Positions 17,581 to 26,587 of a stretch of DNA of 64,000 nt are shown in pieces. Source of the stretch: Paenibacillus arenilitoris (GTDB lineage: Bacteria; Bacillota; Bacilli; Paenibacillales; Paenibacillaceae); contig NZ_JACXIY010000018.1 of NCBI RefSeq assembly GCF_014705655.1, forward strand, positions 116,106-180,105, read 5' to 3'. Position 1 is the first letter of the stretch. Every line of letters begins with the position of its first letter. The position numbers and the translations under genes are program-made. The notes under the pieces are model-generated. The model was not told the DNA's origin. It did not search any database and saw only the letters and a list, made by a program, of their open reading frames with translations.

Positions 17581-20475
17581 CTACTTCGTCGGCAAATCGA
17601 ATTCCCGGCGCTTGACCGCAATTTCCTGATTGATCGTCCGCACGTAGTTTTCCAGCGTCTCGCGCGGCTCGCTTCCTTCGGTGTACACCTCGTAGAAGGC
17701 GTTGTTCAGATGGCGGTCCAGCGAGTAGCCGCCCGGAACGGCCGGTCTACCGACGACCCATTCCAATTCGTCCGTCAGCTGCGCAAGCTCCCTTGCCGAC
17801 CACGGCAGCCGGCGCAGCGCTTCCGTGTTGGCCGCCGCGTACCTCGCCGATTCGCCGAGGATCGCCTCCATCTCCCGCCCGAACGTCGCCTGCGCCTCGC
17901 TGTCCGTCCACCACTTGATAAAGGCCCAGCCGGCTTCTTTGTTTCTCGCGTTCTCGAACATGACCGTGCCGGTCGACGTGCTGAGCGTGTCGTGCCGGAC
18001 GCCGCCGTCCGCGCCGCGGATGCCCGGAACGGCCGCGAAGTGCCACTGCCCCCTAATTTCCGGCGCGAATATCGTCAGGAAGTTGAACGTCGTATAGTCG
18101 GCGATGCCGATCGGCATTTCGCCCGTTCGGAACCGGTTGATGAAGTCGAATTCGATCGGCAGCTTGTAATTCGTGTACAGCTCGGTCCACTTCCGGAACG
18201 TCTCGATGCCGACGTCCGAATCGAGATCGGTGGCGATGCCGTCGCCTTGGTAGTACTGGCCGCCGCTTTGGTAAAGCATCGATTCGAACACGATGCCGTG
18301 CGGCAGCGCCAGGTCCATGTTATGCTTCTGCAGCTCGGGGATGATCCGGTACATGTCCTCCCACGTTTGCGGAACTTCGAGCCCCAGCTCCTCCAAAATA
18401 TCTTTGCGGTAAAACAGCATCGGGAACGATTGCGTCTCCGGAATCGCGTAGACGCCGCCTCGGTATCGGAAGCCGGCGAACGCGCTGTCCTTGAACCGGC
18501 TCTTCACCTCGTCGAAGCCGGGAAAATCCGAGAGGTCCGCGAGCGCGCTCCGCATTGCGAAGTTGACGACGTCGCCCTGGGTGAGCGCGATGTCCGGCCC
18601 CTTGCCCGCGAGCGTGGCCGGCAGCACGACCGCGGGATTGACGAGCTGCAAATTGACCGTTATGCCGGTTTGCGGCGTGAACGAATTGTCGATCATGGAA
18701 CGGAGCAGCTGAGCCTGGTCGCGTCCGGCGGCGATCCATACGGTGACGTCCTTGTCCGCTTCCTTGCCGCTTCCGACCTGGTTGTATTCCTCGGAGAACG
18801 ATCGCGCGAAGGACATGACCTCGTGGACGGCTTTGCCGACCGCCCCCGTGCTGACGTCGGGTACGGGAGAGTCCGGCGACTTGAAAAACAAATAATCGAT
18901 CTCGAGCGGCTGCTCGTTCACCGTCAGCAGCCAAGTCCCAAGCGCCGTCACGTTGTCCTTGAACGTCTTCAGGCGCGAGGTGAGCGTTTCCGTCCGGTTG
19001 CCGATATCGTTCAGCTGGTATGAGGTCGTCCGAAGAATCGTCGTGCTGGCGCTCGTGCCGCCCACCATTTCGTCCATTACATCCGCGGCGAGCGAGAGCC
19101 GCTCGCTCTCCTCCTCGAATACCCGCTTCAGCTCGGGAATTTTCCGGTCCAGCTCGTAATCGCGCAGCGGATCGGGCGCGGCCGACGTGATCATGATGAT
19201 TTTCAAATACAAATCGTTCAGCCGGCCGATGCTTGACCGGACCATGCGGATGATGTCGGCCAAATCGCCCATGGTCAGCTCCAGCTTGATCTGATGAGTG
19301 CCCTTGGTCAGGTAAAACCGGTATGGCTTGCCGTCCTCGCCGGGCATCCCGATCTGCCAAGCCCCGTCGTAAGGGAACGGGATCGCCGCCGCTTCCGCGA
19401 ACGGAACGGCGCCGTCGATCGTCAGCTCCCGCACGACGTTGACGCCCCTCACCGTGTTTTGCTTATACCGGAGACCGAATTCGTACAAGCCGTCCTCGGG
19501 AATATCGATGTTCCAGCTAATCCATTGGCCCGGAATTTTCCAATTGACGCCGCCGATCGTGTTCATTCGGATTTTCGATACGTGGTACGGCTCGGTTCCC
19601 GGGCTGGAACGGTCGTTAAGCGGATATAGGGAGGGGCTCGATTTGAACGCCGCGTCCTCGCCCTGAACTTTGACGAAGACGCCTTCCGTCGGTTCGTAGC
19701 CCTTCTCCCCGTAGCCCTGCGCGACTTGTTCGTACGCGGGTGCGTCATCGTGCCGGTAAAGCTTCAAGTAGTCTATGATCATCGGTTCCCTGAGGGAAAC
19801 GAGCGATAGTCGATGTCGGCCTTTCGAGAAATAGAACGAGAACGGCTCCCTGTAATAGCCTTCCGCATCGCGCAGCACGCGCTCCTGCCACTGCGGGCTC
19901 TCCGTTTGCCGCGGCCTCAAATCGTTGCCCCCGGCATCCCGTTCCGGCGATGCCGCTTCATTCCGCCATACCCTGGAGAAGACGAGCCTGGAAGCTTCCT
20001 CGAACGGCGCGCTCCCGTCGACGAGCAGCTCCCTCTCGATCTGGGAGGTGTTGCCCTCCATCGGATAGTATCGCAGACCGATATGGTATAAGCCGTCCTC
20101 CGGCACGTCGATGTCGAAATGGATGGCGCCGGCTTCGCCCGTCGCGACGACCGGCGTATCCGCGCCTTCATGGCCGTCGATCACGACGGCTTCCATTCCT
20201 TCGGCAGCGGCATAGCTCTCCGCTTCGATCGTTCGTTCAATGGAAGGACGTGCCGCATCCGAATACTTTGCCGCATAGGCTTCGTACCGGCTGCCGGATT
20301 CCTCCTGCGCGGCCGTCTTGCCTGCCGCAAGCTCCGGCATCGTCCTGACGGGCTCCAGCACAAGGCTGCTTCCTGACGTAAAATTCGCGGGAACGACGGA
20401 GACGATTGTCGCAAGGAAGGCCAGAGCCAGCGCGGCGACCGCCGCTCTCTTGGTTTTCGTGGCTGCATTCAGCAT
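17581..20475 (-). CDS. CBM-like repeat / extracellular solute-binding fusion protein
   Basis: A 964-residue surface protein, more than twice the length of ordinary sugar-binding proteins. The N terminus is a hydrophobic signal or anchor segment (11-30) without a lipobox Cys. Two related beta-rich modules follow, at about 82-240 and 262-408; each contains the pattern PEDGLY..GLRY, an acidic or basic strand, then VDG or IDG with a PF.EA ending. They resemble carbohydrate-binding modules. A helical linker occupies about 410-550, and a family-1-type solute-binding domain fills about 575-964 (GPDIALTQGD, GGVYAIPETQSFPMLFYR, WAFIKWWTDSEAQ). I infer a cell-surface protein that first binds a long glycan and then delivers sugars to the adjacent permeases. 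The ATG start follows GAGGGG. Confidence 0.85.
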   Translation of the reverse strand: MLNAATKTKRAAVAALALAFLATIVSVVPANFTSGSSLVLEPVRTMPELAAGKTAAQEESGSRYEAYAAKYSDAARPSIERTIEAESYAAAEGMEAVVIDGHEGADTPVVATGEAGAIHFDIDVPEDGLYHIGLRYYPMEGNTSQIERELLVDGSAPFEEASRLVFSRVWRNEAASPERDAGGNDLRPRQTESPQWQERVLRDAEGYYREPFSFYFSKGRHRLSLVSLREPMIIDYLKLYRHDDAPAYEQVAQGYGEKGYEPTEGVFVKVQGEDAAFKSSPSLYPLNDRSSPGTEPYHVSKIRMNTIGGVNWKIPGQWISWNIDIPEDGLYEFGLRYKQNTVRGVNVVRELTIDGAVPFAEAAAIPFPYDGAWQIGMPGEDGKPYRFYLTKGTHQIKLELTMGDLADIIRMVRSSIGRLNDLYLKIIMITSAAPDPLRDYELDRKIPELKRVFEEESERLSLAADVMDEMVGGTSASTTILRTTSYQLNDIGNRTETLTSRLKTFKDNVTALGTWLLTVNEQPLEIDYLFFKSPDSPVPDVSTGAVGKAVHEVMSFARSFSEEYNQVGSGKEADKDVTVWIAAGRDQAQLLRSMIDNSFTPQTGITVNLQLVNPAVVLPATLAGKGPDIALTQGDVVNFAMRSALADLSDFPGFDEVKSRFKDSAFAGFRYRGGVYAIPETQSFPMLFYRKDILEELGLEVPQTWEDMYRIIPELQKHNMDLALPHGIVFESMLYQSGGQYYQGDGIATDLDSDVGIETFRKWTELYTNYKLPIEFDFINRFRTGEMPIGIADYTTFNFLTIFAPEIRGQWHFAAVPGIRGADGGVRHDTLSTSTGTVMFENARNKEAGWAFIKWWTDSEAQATFGREMEAILGESARYAAANTEALRRLPWSARELAQLTDELEWVVGRPAVPGGYSLDRHLNNAFYEVYTEGSEPRETLENYVRTINQEIAVKRREFDLPTK

Positions 20476-20521
20476 GCGAACCCCTCATTCCTCTCTGGTA
20501 TGGTCATCCGTATAAATGGGA

Positions 20522-20547
20522 GGGAATCCCTCAGGCGGGGGATTCCC
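20522..20547 (-). other. intercistronic hairpin between the two binding-protein genes
   Basis: A perfect nine-base inverted repeat (GGGAATCCC / GGGATTCCC) with an eight-base loop, in the 104-base gap after the first gene of the operon. There is no T-run, so full termination is unlikely. A message-stabilising or partly terminating hairpin after the binding-protein gene would raise its level above the later genes, as is common in sugar importer operons. Confidence 0.5.
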
Positions 20548-20579
20548 GATGCGCCGCCTCTTCGTTCAGCCGTACCCGT

Positions 20580-21977
20580 TCACTGCGCCGCCGCTGCGCT
20601 TCCCTGCGTATTAAGCTCCTTGTCGATCGCGTCCTGCGCGATTTGCTTGTTCCGCTCGAGCACCGTCTCCGGCGATTCGCCGCGATTCGCGATCGAGTAC
20701 GAAATGTCGGTCAGCGCGCCGCCGAGCGGAAGGAAAATCGGCTGCGCGTAATGGAGCGAATCGAGCATCGTTTCGATATCCTTCTCGTCCGCGAGCAGCT
20801 GCTTCTCCGCCTCTTCGCGGTTGATCGGGTCGACGCGGTCCCACATTTGGATTTGCTCCCAAATATACGCTTTTTCTTTGGCCCGCTTCACGATGGCCGG
20901 AATGTAGAATTGCACGTAGTTCTCGATGCTGCCCTGCCAAGTCGTCGCTTTCGGCCCTTTCGGGAAGTAGACGAAGCCCTGTTCGTCCGTCATGGTCGTT
21001 CTCGTCATCCCTTCCCATACTTCGCCGGTCACCATTGCGGCTTTGCCGGAGTTGAACAGCGTCTGGGATTCGTTGTAATCCTCGAAATTTTCGTTCTTGT
21101 TGGGAGCGACGACCTTGTGCACGTTGAACAAATCGCCGAAGAAACGAAGAGCTTCCAGCAAATTCGGGTCGTCGTAGTTGTAGACATGCTTGCCGTCTTT
21201 GAGCGTTATCATGGAGGAATTGTTGGAATGAATCAAAATTCTGGAGAGATTGGTTGCGATGTTCGTGATGCCCCACTGGTCGATGACGCCGTCGCCGTTC
21301 GTATCCTTCGTCGCTTTTTTGGCGATGTCGAGGAATGCGTCCCACGTCCATTTGTCCTGCGCGATCAGGTCGTGCGGGTCCGGCAGGCCTTCGCGCTCGA
21401 ACAGCGTTTTGTTGTAATAAATGCCCGATGCGTTATTGATCGTGGAGGTGAAGCCGTACATCTTGCCGTTCACCATTCCGTGCTGCTTAAGGCCTTCCGG
21501 CCATTTCGGATCGTCGAAGTCGAAGAAGTCGTCTACGGGCATGAATAAGCCCTGATTGATGGCGGGTACCGCGAAGTAATAATCGAGAGGAACGATATCG
21601 GCGACCGATTCGCCCGAGAGCGCGGCGTTCGTGACCATTTTGATATTCTCGCCCCAGGGGACCTTCTCCCATACGATCTTCACGTTGTACTTCTCTTCGG
21701 CCGCTCTCCACTTCTCGAGCGTGGCGGCGCCTTCCGGCGTATCCTCCGAAGGTCCGTCGATCCAGTGAATGATCTTCAGCGTCTCGCCGTTCATGTCGAT
21801 CGCAGGTTCCGCAGACGGCGTCGGCGTTGCCGACGGCGCCGTCGACGCCTCGGCCGGATCGTTCGAAGGCGCGTTCGACGCTTCGTTATTTCCGCCCGTC
21901 TGTCCGCTGCTGCAAGCCGATACAAAAACCAGCGTCAATGCCGTCAACCCCATGGCCCACGCTTTTGCTTTCCGCAT
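20580..21977 (-). CDS. sugar ABC transporter substrate-binding lipoprotein
   Basis: A 465-residue extracellular solute-binding protein. The signal peptide ends in the lipobox VSAC with Cys22, followed by a low-complexity Ser/Thr/Ala/Pro linker to about residue 60. The mature part begins GETLKIIHWIDGPSED and shows family features such as VADIVPLDYYFAVPAINQG and TWDAFLDIAKKATKDTNGDG. The ATG at 21977 has TTGGAGGGG upstream. It is the first gene of the long leftward operon, behind a good promoter and a leader of about 240 bases. Hairpin 20522-20547 separates it from the next gene. Confidence 0.92.
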   Translation of the reverse strand: MRKAKAWAMGLTALTLVFVSACSSGQTGGNNEASNAPSNDPAEASTAPSATPTPSAEPAIDMNGETLKIIHWIDGPSEDTPEGAATLEKWRAAEEKYNVKIVWEKVPWGENIKMVTNAALSGESVADIVPLDYYFAVPAINQGLFMPVDDFFDFDDPKWPEGLKQHGMVNGKMYGFTSTINNASGIYYNKTLFEREGLPDPHDLIAQDKWTWDAFLDIAKKATKDTNGDGVIDQWGITNIATNLSRILIHSNNSSMITLKDGKHVYNYDDPNLLEALRFFGDLFNVHKVVAPNKNENFEDYNESQTLFNSGKAAMVTGEVWEGMTRTTMTDEQGFVYFPKGPKATTWQGSIENYVQFYIPAIVKRAKEKAYIWEQIQMWDRVDPINREEAEKQLLADEKDIETMLDSLHYAQPIFLPLGGALTDISYSIANRGESPETVLERNKQIAQDAIDKELNTQGSAAAAQ

Positions 21978-22440
21978 AGAAAACCCCTCCAATGTATGAA
22001 TTGCAAGTCGTTCTCTTCGCTTGCCTTGCCGGTGCGTTTCAGGCTCTTGCTTCGGTCATCCCTCCCCGTTACCCGGATTCAAGTTCCAACCCCTCTTGGC
22101 TGCCTGCTTGCCTCGCTTCCTTGGAAGGAAATCGGCTGACGTGCTTATGCGGTTATCAAGCTGATCTCTCGATCGGTCTGCGTCTGCTGCCGGGACTGCG
22201 GCTGAATTCGTTATGTTAATGTAAAGATAGCACCTCTGGAGGAAATGTTCAACAATTTTATTTTTTGTGGACGAAAAATTTTTCTTCAAAAACAATGCGG
22301 CATCCCTCAGGATTTTTCCTCCGTTATTCATTTATATTGTAAAGGAATATGCCTTTATTCTTCATTCGCCTGCTGCCGCATAGACGAAGCCGATATGGGT
22401 ATGTTAACGAAGTATGCCGTAGCGGAAAGGAGGAACGAAC
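21978..22440. other. long leader and divergent intergenic region
   Basis: This 463-base gap holds the leader of the leftward sugar operon (about 21978-22217), its promoter, and the upstream region of the plus-strand tlp gene (22253-22440, AT-rich at its left end). I found no riboswitch consensus in the leader and no clear sigma-G promoter for tlp. Open frames here lack ribosome binding sites. Confidence 0.5.
22224..22252 (-). promoter_or_regulatory. sigma-A promoter of the long sugar operon
   Basis: On the minus strand TTGAAC (22247-22252) and TATCTT (22224-22229) are exactly 17 bases apart. Transcription would start near 22217, giving a leader of about 240 bases before the first substrate-binding protein gene. 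Confidence 0.65.
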
Positions 22441-22656
22441 ATGGCCAAGCCGGATGACCGTTCGAACAACGCCGAGCGCTTGCAGCAGCATCTCGACGAC
22501 ACGGAACAGAATCTTCATGAAGCGGAGCAATACTTGAACGAATTCGCCGGGGAAATTTCCGCCGATGAGAAGCAGGCGATCGAGGCGAAGAACGAGCGCC
22601 GCAAGCAAAGCATTCAAGGATTCGCGGAAGAGATGAAAGACGAAGCCGGACAATAA
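22441..22656 (+). CDS. tlp: small acid-soluble spore protein Tlp
   Basis: A 71-residue hydrophilic protein matching the Tlp family of minor spore proteins, made in the forespore. Recognisable parts are KPDDRSNNAERLQ at the start and DEKQAIEAKNERRKQSIQ with a KDE tail at the end, in the same order and spacing as Bacillus Tlp. It is rich in Glu, Gln and Lys and has no Cys or membrane segment. The ATG follows AAAGGAGG. It stands alone, convergent with the RpiR-type regulator gene across a strong hairpin. Forespore (sigma-G) control is expected for the family, but I could not identify a convincing promoter. It supports a spore-forming host. Confidence 0.88.
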   Translation: MAKPDDRSNNAERLQQHLDDTEQNLHEAEQYLNEFAGEISADEKQAIEAKNERRKQSIQGFAEEMKDEAGQ

Positions 22657-22676
22657 ACGGCGGCGCATAAACGCAC

Positions 22677-22710
22677 AATAGCCGGGCGATCGCGAGATCG
22701 CCCGGCTATT
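22677..22710. terminator. bidirectional hairpin between tlp and the RpiR-type gene
   Basis: A perfect 15-base stem (AATAGCCGGGCGATC and its complement) with a GCGA loop lies between the two convergent genes. The stem ends in A/T pairs but has no long T-run on either side. Confidence 0.7.
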
Positions 22711-22719
22711 CGCGCGGGA

Positions 22720-23586
22720 TCAGTATAATTTGTCGGCCACGGCGCGCGCCGTCCGTTCGAGCGCCTCCGCCGCGTTCGCTTTCCGCTGGGCAAGGAGCGT
22801 GCACAAAATATCGAGCAGATGCACCTGCGTAATCTTCGTTGACAACGAGCCGCCTTCGGTCGGCATCTCGCGCGACGGCACGAGCAGAATCGTATGGGCA
22901 TGCGCCGTGATTGGCGATCGCATATGGCTGGTCAGGCAGATGATTTCCGCGCCGTTTGCCTTTGCCTGCCGCATCGGATCGACCAGATCCCTCGTGCTGC
23001 CCGAGGTCGAAATGCCGAATACGACGTCCCCCTTCTTCACGAGCGCAGCGGACATCGCGATAATGTGGGAGTCCCGGTGCGCCTCCGCGTTCAGCCCGAT
23101 CCGCATAAGCCGGTAATGCAGGTCGAGCGCGGTAATGCCGGACGAACCGACCCCGAAAATATAGATTTTGTCCGCGGCCAGCATTCGCTTCACCGCCTTG
23201 TCCAGCTCCTCGGGATTGATGAGCTCCAGCGTGTTTTTCAGCATCCATTCGTTTCTCATCGTAATTTTGCCCGCCATCGTCAGCGTATCGTCCTCCTCTT
23301 CGATTTCGACGTTCGAATAAGCCGGCTTGCTGACGAGATCCTGCGCGACGGACAGCTTGAATTCGTGGTAGCCCCTAAAGCCCAGCTTCCGGCAGAAGCG
23401 GATGACGGACGTCTCCCCGACGCCCGCCAGCTCGGACAGGTCCGTCACGGTCGCCATGACGGCCTCCTCCGGATTCGACTGCACGTAATCGGCCACCTTC
23501 TTCTCCGCCTTCGTAAGCGAGGCATAAATGCTTGATATAAGTAAAAGCGTATTCGATTGGTTAATTTTCTGTCCTGCCGGTTTCAT
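22720..23586 (-). CDS. MurR/RpiR family transcriptional regulator
   Basis: A 288-residue regulator. The N-terminal helix-turn-helix of RpiR type covers about 10-85 (ADYVQSNPEEAVMATVTDLSELAGVGETSVIRFCRKLGF contains its core). A SIS sugar-phosphate-binding domain follows at about 125-265 (KIYIFGVGSSG, DVVFGISTSGSTRDLV). Members sense phosphosugars, including N-acetylmuramate and ManNAc phosphates, and repress or activate catabolic operons. It lies just upstream of the long operon that encodes a NanE-like epimerase and a ROK kinase, on the same strand with its own upstream region. I infer that it controls that operon and perhaps the divergent glycosidase gene at 23849. The effector is likely a hexosamine phosphate. 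Confidence 0.9.
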   Translation of the reverse strand: MKPAGQKINQSNTLLLISSIYASLTKAEKKVADYVQSNPEEAVMATVTDLSELAGVGETSVIRFCRKLGFRGYHEFKLSVAQDLVSKPAYSNVEIEEEDDTLTMAGKITMRNEWMLKNTLELINPEELDKAVKRMLAADKIYIFGVGSSGITALDLHYRLMRIGLNAEAHRDSHIIAMSAALVKKGDVVFGISTSGSTRDLVDPMRQAKANGAEIICLTSHMRSPITAHAHTILLVPSREMPTEGGSLSTKITQVHLLDILCTLLAQRKANAAEALERTARAVADKLY

Positions 23587-23848
23587 CGGATCAACTCGCT
23601 TTTCGCTGGGATAAGATCGTGAAAAAAAGATTTTTTTTTTAATTTTATCATATTTGGCGGATATAATCTCTATACCATAGTAGAATCGAACGGATTTTCA
23701 TACGGCTCCGATCGTTGCCGCCTCTATCATCGTATTTCCGCGTGTGCGAACCAAGAACGGATATAATATCCTCTTTTTATAAAAAATGTGGCGGAATTAT
23801 CCATTTGCTGCTACACTACTGCTAAATCCAGAAAACGAGGTGTATAGG
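23587..23848. other. divergent intergenic region between regulator and glycosidase genes
   Basis: This AT-rich 262-base gap holds both promoters. On the minus strand TATGAT (RC near 23648) could be the regulator -10. On the plus strand TATAAT at 23762-23767 lies about 80 bases before the glycosidase start, but no good -35 is seen. No hairpin or clear inverted repeat was found. Confidence 0.4.
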
Positions 23849-26557
23849 ATGAAGATCAAACCGATTTGGAATCTTGCGCTTTGTTTCTCGCTTCTCCTGC
23901 TTTGCGCCGCCGAGGCCGCCTATTCCGAGCCTTCCCCCGCATCCGCCGATCCCCCTGCCGTAACGCTCGAAGACGGAACCGCCCATGTCATCGACCTGAT
24001 CGACGAAGGCAGGGAAGACGGCAAGCTGTCGCTCTTCACCGTCCGCTCCGGCAAGCAAACGCCACCGCCTAGCCTCCCCTCCCGCGACGCGATCGTCGCC
24101 GGCGGCATCGTCGCCGCCAAATACGAAGGAAGCGAATTCGGCACTTACATTCCGCCGGACGGATACGTGCTATCCGGAACCGGCGCCGCCGCGGCCATCG
24201 TCGATGCGCTTCGCGTAGGCGACTCGGTAACGGCAAACTTCCCGATTCCCGCTCTTCCTGACCGCTATTTCTCCATAGGCGGCGCCGTCGTGCCGATCAC
24301 GCAGATCAACGCCGGCCGCGGCCCGGCCGATATCGTGCTCTACCTTCCGTCCTATGGCTCCGCGACGAGAACGAACCCGTGGGGAATGGAATTGACGGTG
24401 GAGAACGGCACCGTGACCCGAATCGTCGCCATCGCGCAGGACGCCGGCGGCAATTGGCTGGACAATAATTCGCCTATTCCTCCCGGCGGCTACGTGCTAT
24501 CCATCCAAGCGGACAGCCCGCACTACGGCCAGTTGAACGGGACGGTACGGGAAGGAGATCCGATCGACTTGCATACCGATAACGAATCGCTTATTCAAGC
24601 GTACAAGACGGGCTATGACGCCCTGAATCCGAAGACGAGGGAAGACAATCCGGGCGGCTGGGACGACGGAAGCAACGCCCCGTTCCCCGGCCATCGCGGA
24701 GCCGATCAGCTGATCGTCTACGACGGCAGCTACGGAAGCTCGACCGGAACGAATCCGTGGGGCTACGAGGTGACCGTGAACGCCGATGGCAAAGTGACCC
24801 GCATCGGAGGCAACGATTCCCCGATCCCTGCCGGCGGCTACGTCATTTCCGGCCACGGCGTCCAAGCGGATTGGTTGAGCGAGCACGTCGCCGTAGGAAG
24901 CGCCTTCAAGCTGCTAGCGGAGAAGAAGCAAGCGCTGTTCCTCTTCACGCCGGAATCTTATCTGGACAAAGGCCGTATTGGCATCGACGCCGCCGGGCAA
25001 GCGCTTCTTGACGCCAAACGGCAGTTCCTCGACGTGGACTACGCCGGTATCGAGCGGGAGCTTGCGCAAGCGGAGGAAGGCCTCGGCGCGTTAAGCGAGC
25101 GGATAAGGCAAGGCAATTTCGAGCGCTTCGCCGAAGATTTCGCCAAGCTGGCCGAGGGCGTCGACAGAGCCGGCTTCATGACGTACGAATCGAGGGCCGT
25201 CGATCACCGGTCGATCTGGATCCGCCCGAAGGAAACGAGCCGCGCCCAAGTAAAGGAACATATCGCGAAGCTGGCCGCCATGCATATCAATTCGATCTAT
25301 TTGGAAACGTGGTGGAACGGCTATACGATCTTTCCGACGAGCAACCCGCTCGCCGCCCAGAATCCGATGTACGGCGGCTTCGACGTGCTGCAGGCGTATA
25401 TCGACGAAGCGGGGAATGCGGGCATCGAGGTGCATGCGTGGGTCGAAAATTTCTTCGTCGGCGTAACGGGCATGACGGGGCCGGTCAAAGGGCTGAAGCC
25501 CGAGTGGTCTATGATCAGCAGGAAGGGCGACGATTTCCAGGACGTGCCGCTCTATAGCACCCGCTATTATTTCCTCAATCCCGTCCTGCCGGAGGTCAGA
25601 GATTTCGTGGCCGGCATTTACAGGGAGCTTCTGCAAAATTACGACGTGGATGGCCTGCATCTGGATTACATCCGTTACCCCGACGCGGGCGACTATACGA
25701 ACGATTTCGGCTTCGATCCGTATACCCGCGACCTGTTCAAGCAGGAGCACGGCGTCGACCCGATCGAGCTGCATCCCGGCGATGAGCTGTGGAGCGCCTG
25801 GTCGGACCTGAAGAAGAACACGATCAACGAGTTCGTCTACCGGGTATCGGGCGAGGCGAAGGCGATCAAGCCGGGCATCAAAGTATCGGCCGCCGTATGG
25901 CCGAATTACGAACGCGGGCCGGAGTATATGAGCCAGGAGCCGAAGGACTGGGCGGCCAAAAACAAAATCGACCAGCTCTTCCCGATGTCCTACCATCTCG
26001 ACGCGGTCTCCGTCGCGGCCGACGCCGCAAGCTCGGTTGCGCTCGTTGGCGGCAAATCGCTCGTCGTCATCGGCGTCGGAACCAATCTCGGCTTGACGAA
26101 GGAAATGCTGCTTGACCAGATCAAACAATCGGTCGATCGGGGCGTCAGCGGCTCCGCTCTGTTCGAGTTCGAGTCCTTGTTCAACAACGGCTACGACAGC
26201 GCGCTGCTCGCGGGCATTTACAGCAAGAAGGCGATCGTGCCGGATCGCGACCCGCTCCTGTCCGTGCGAACGATTGCCGGCGAGATGCGGCGCAAGATCG
26301 AACAAATCTACATCCCGATGGGCGGCATCAAGGGCGGCAAAACGTACGTCAAGGAGCTTGAAAAGCTGGAGAAAGGCTGGAAGGATAACAAATCGGCCGC
26401 CAAGGAAGCGGCGAAATCGATCAAGGACATCGCCAAATTGACGGAGGGGATCGCCGGCGATCGGTACGTGAACGAGGAAGTGAAGAAACGGATGGCGGCG
26501 GACCTTGCCCAGCTTCGACGGATTGTCGCCGTCTATTTGTCGAAAGCCGCGAAATAA
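23849..26557 (+). CDS. secreted YngK-like family 10-type glycosylhydrolase
   Basis: A 902-residue secreted protein. It has a signal peptide (1 to about 26). Two related modules lie at about 158-219 and 284-337, each with YGS..(R/G)TNPWG, a short strand pair and NDSPIP.GGYV or NNSPIPPGGYV; a weaker third copy may cover 80-110. A helical segment spans 380-440. The catalytic barrel at about 450-770 is of the GHL10 (DUF187) group: SIWIRP, HINSIYLETWWNGYTIFPTS, VHAWVENFFVG, and DGLHLDYIRYP, a sugar-binding and acidic strand end. A Lys-rich helical tail closes it. The ATG follows GAGGTG; an earlier in-frame ATG has no such site. Substrate unknown; a cell-wall or host glycan is plausible. It is followed 30 bases later by a creatininase-family gene. 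Confidence 0.88.
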   Translation: MKIKPIWNLALCFSLLLLCAAEAAYSEPSPASADPPAVTLEDGTAHVIDLIDEGREDGKLSLFTVRSGKQTPPPSLPSRDAIVAGGIVAAKYEGSEFGTYIPPDGYVLSGTGAAAAIVDALRVGDSVTANFPIPALPDRYFSIGGAVVPITQINAGRGPADIVLYLPSYGSATRTNPWGMELTVENGTVTRIVAIAQDAGGNWLDNNSPIPPGGYVLSIQADSPHYGQLNGTVREGDPIDLHTDNESLIQAYKTGYDALNPKTREDNPGGWDDGSNAPFPGHRGADQLIVYDGSYGSSTGTNPWGYEVTVNADGKVTRIGGNDSPIPAGGYVISGHGVQADWLSEHVAVGSAFKLLAEKKQALFLFTPESYLDKGRIGIDAAGQALLDAKRQFLDVDYAGIERELAQAEEGLGALSERIRQGNFERFAEDFAKLAEGVDRAGFMTYESRAVDHRSIWIRPKETSRAQVKEHIAKLAAMHINSIYLETWWNGYTIFPTSNPLAAQNPMYGGFDVLQAYIDEAGNAGIEVHAWVENFFVGVTGMTGPVKGLKPEWSMISRKGDDFQDVPLYSTRYYFLNPVLPEVRDFVAGIYRELLQNYDVDGLHLDYIRYPDAGDYTNDFGFDPYTRDLFKQEHGVDPIELHPGDELWSAWSDLKKNTINEFVYRVSGEAKAIKPGIKVSAAVWPNYERGPEYMSQEPKDWAAKNKIDQLFPMSYHLDAVSVAADAASSVALVGGKSLVVIGVGTNLGLTKEMLLDQIKQSVDRGVSGSALFEFESLFNNGYDSALLAGIYSKKAIVPDRDPLLSVRTIAGEMRRKIEQIYIPMGGIKGGKTYVKELEKLEKGWKDNKSAAKEAAKSIKDIAKLTEGIAGDRYVNEEVKKRMAADLAQLRRIVAVYLSKAAK

Positions 26558-26587
26558 GGCATTCGCTTTCAGGAAAGGACGAGAACG

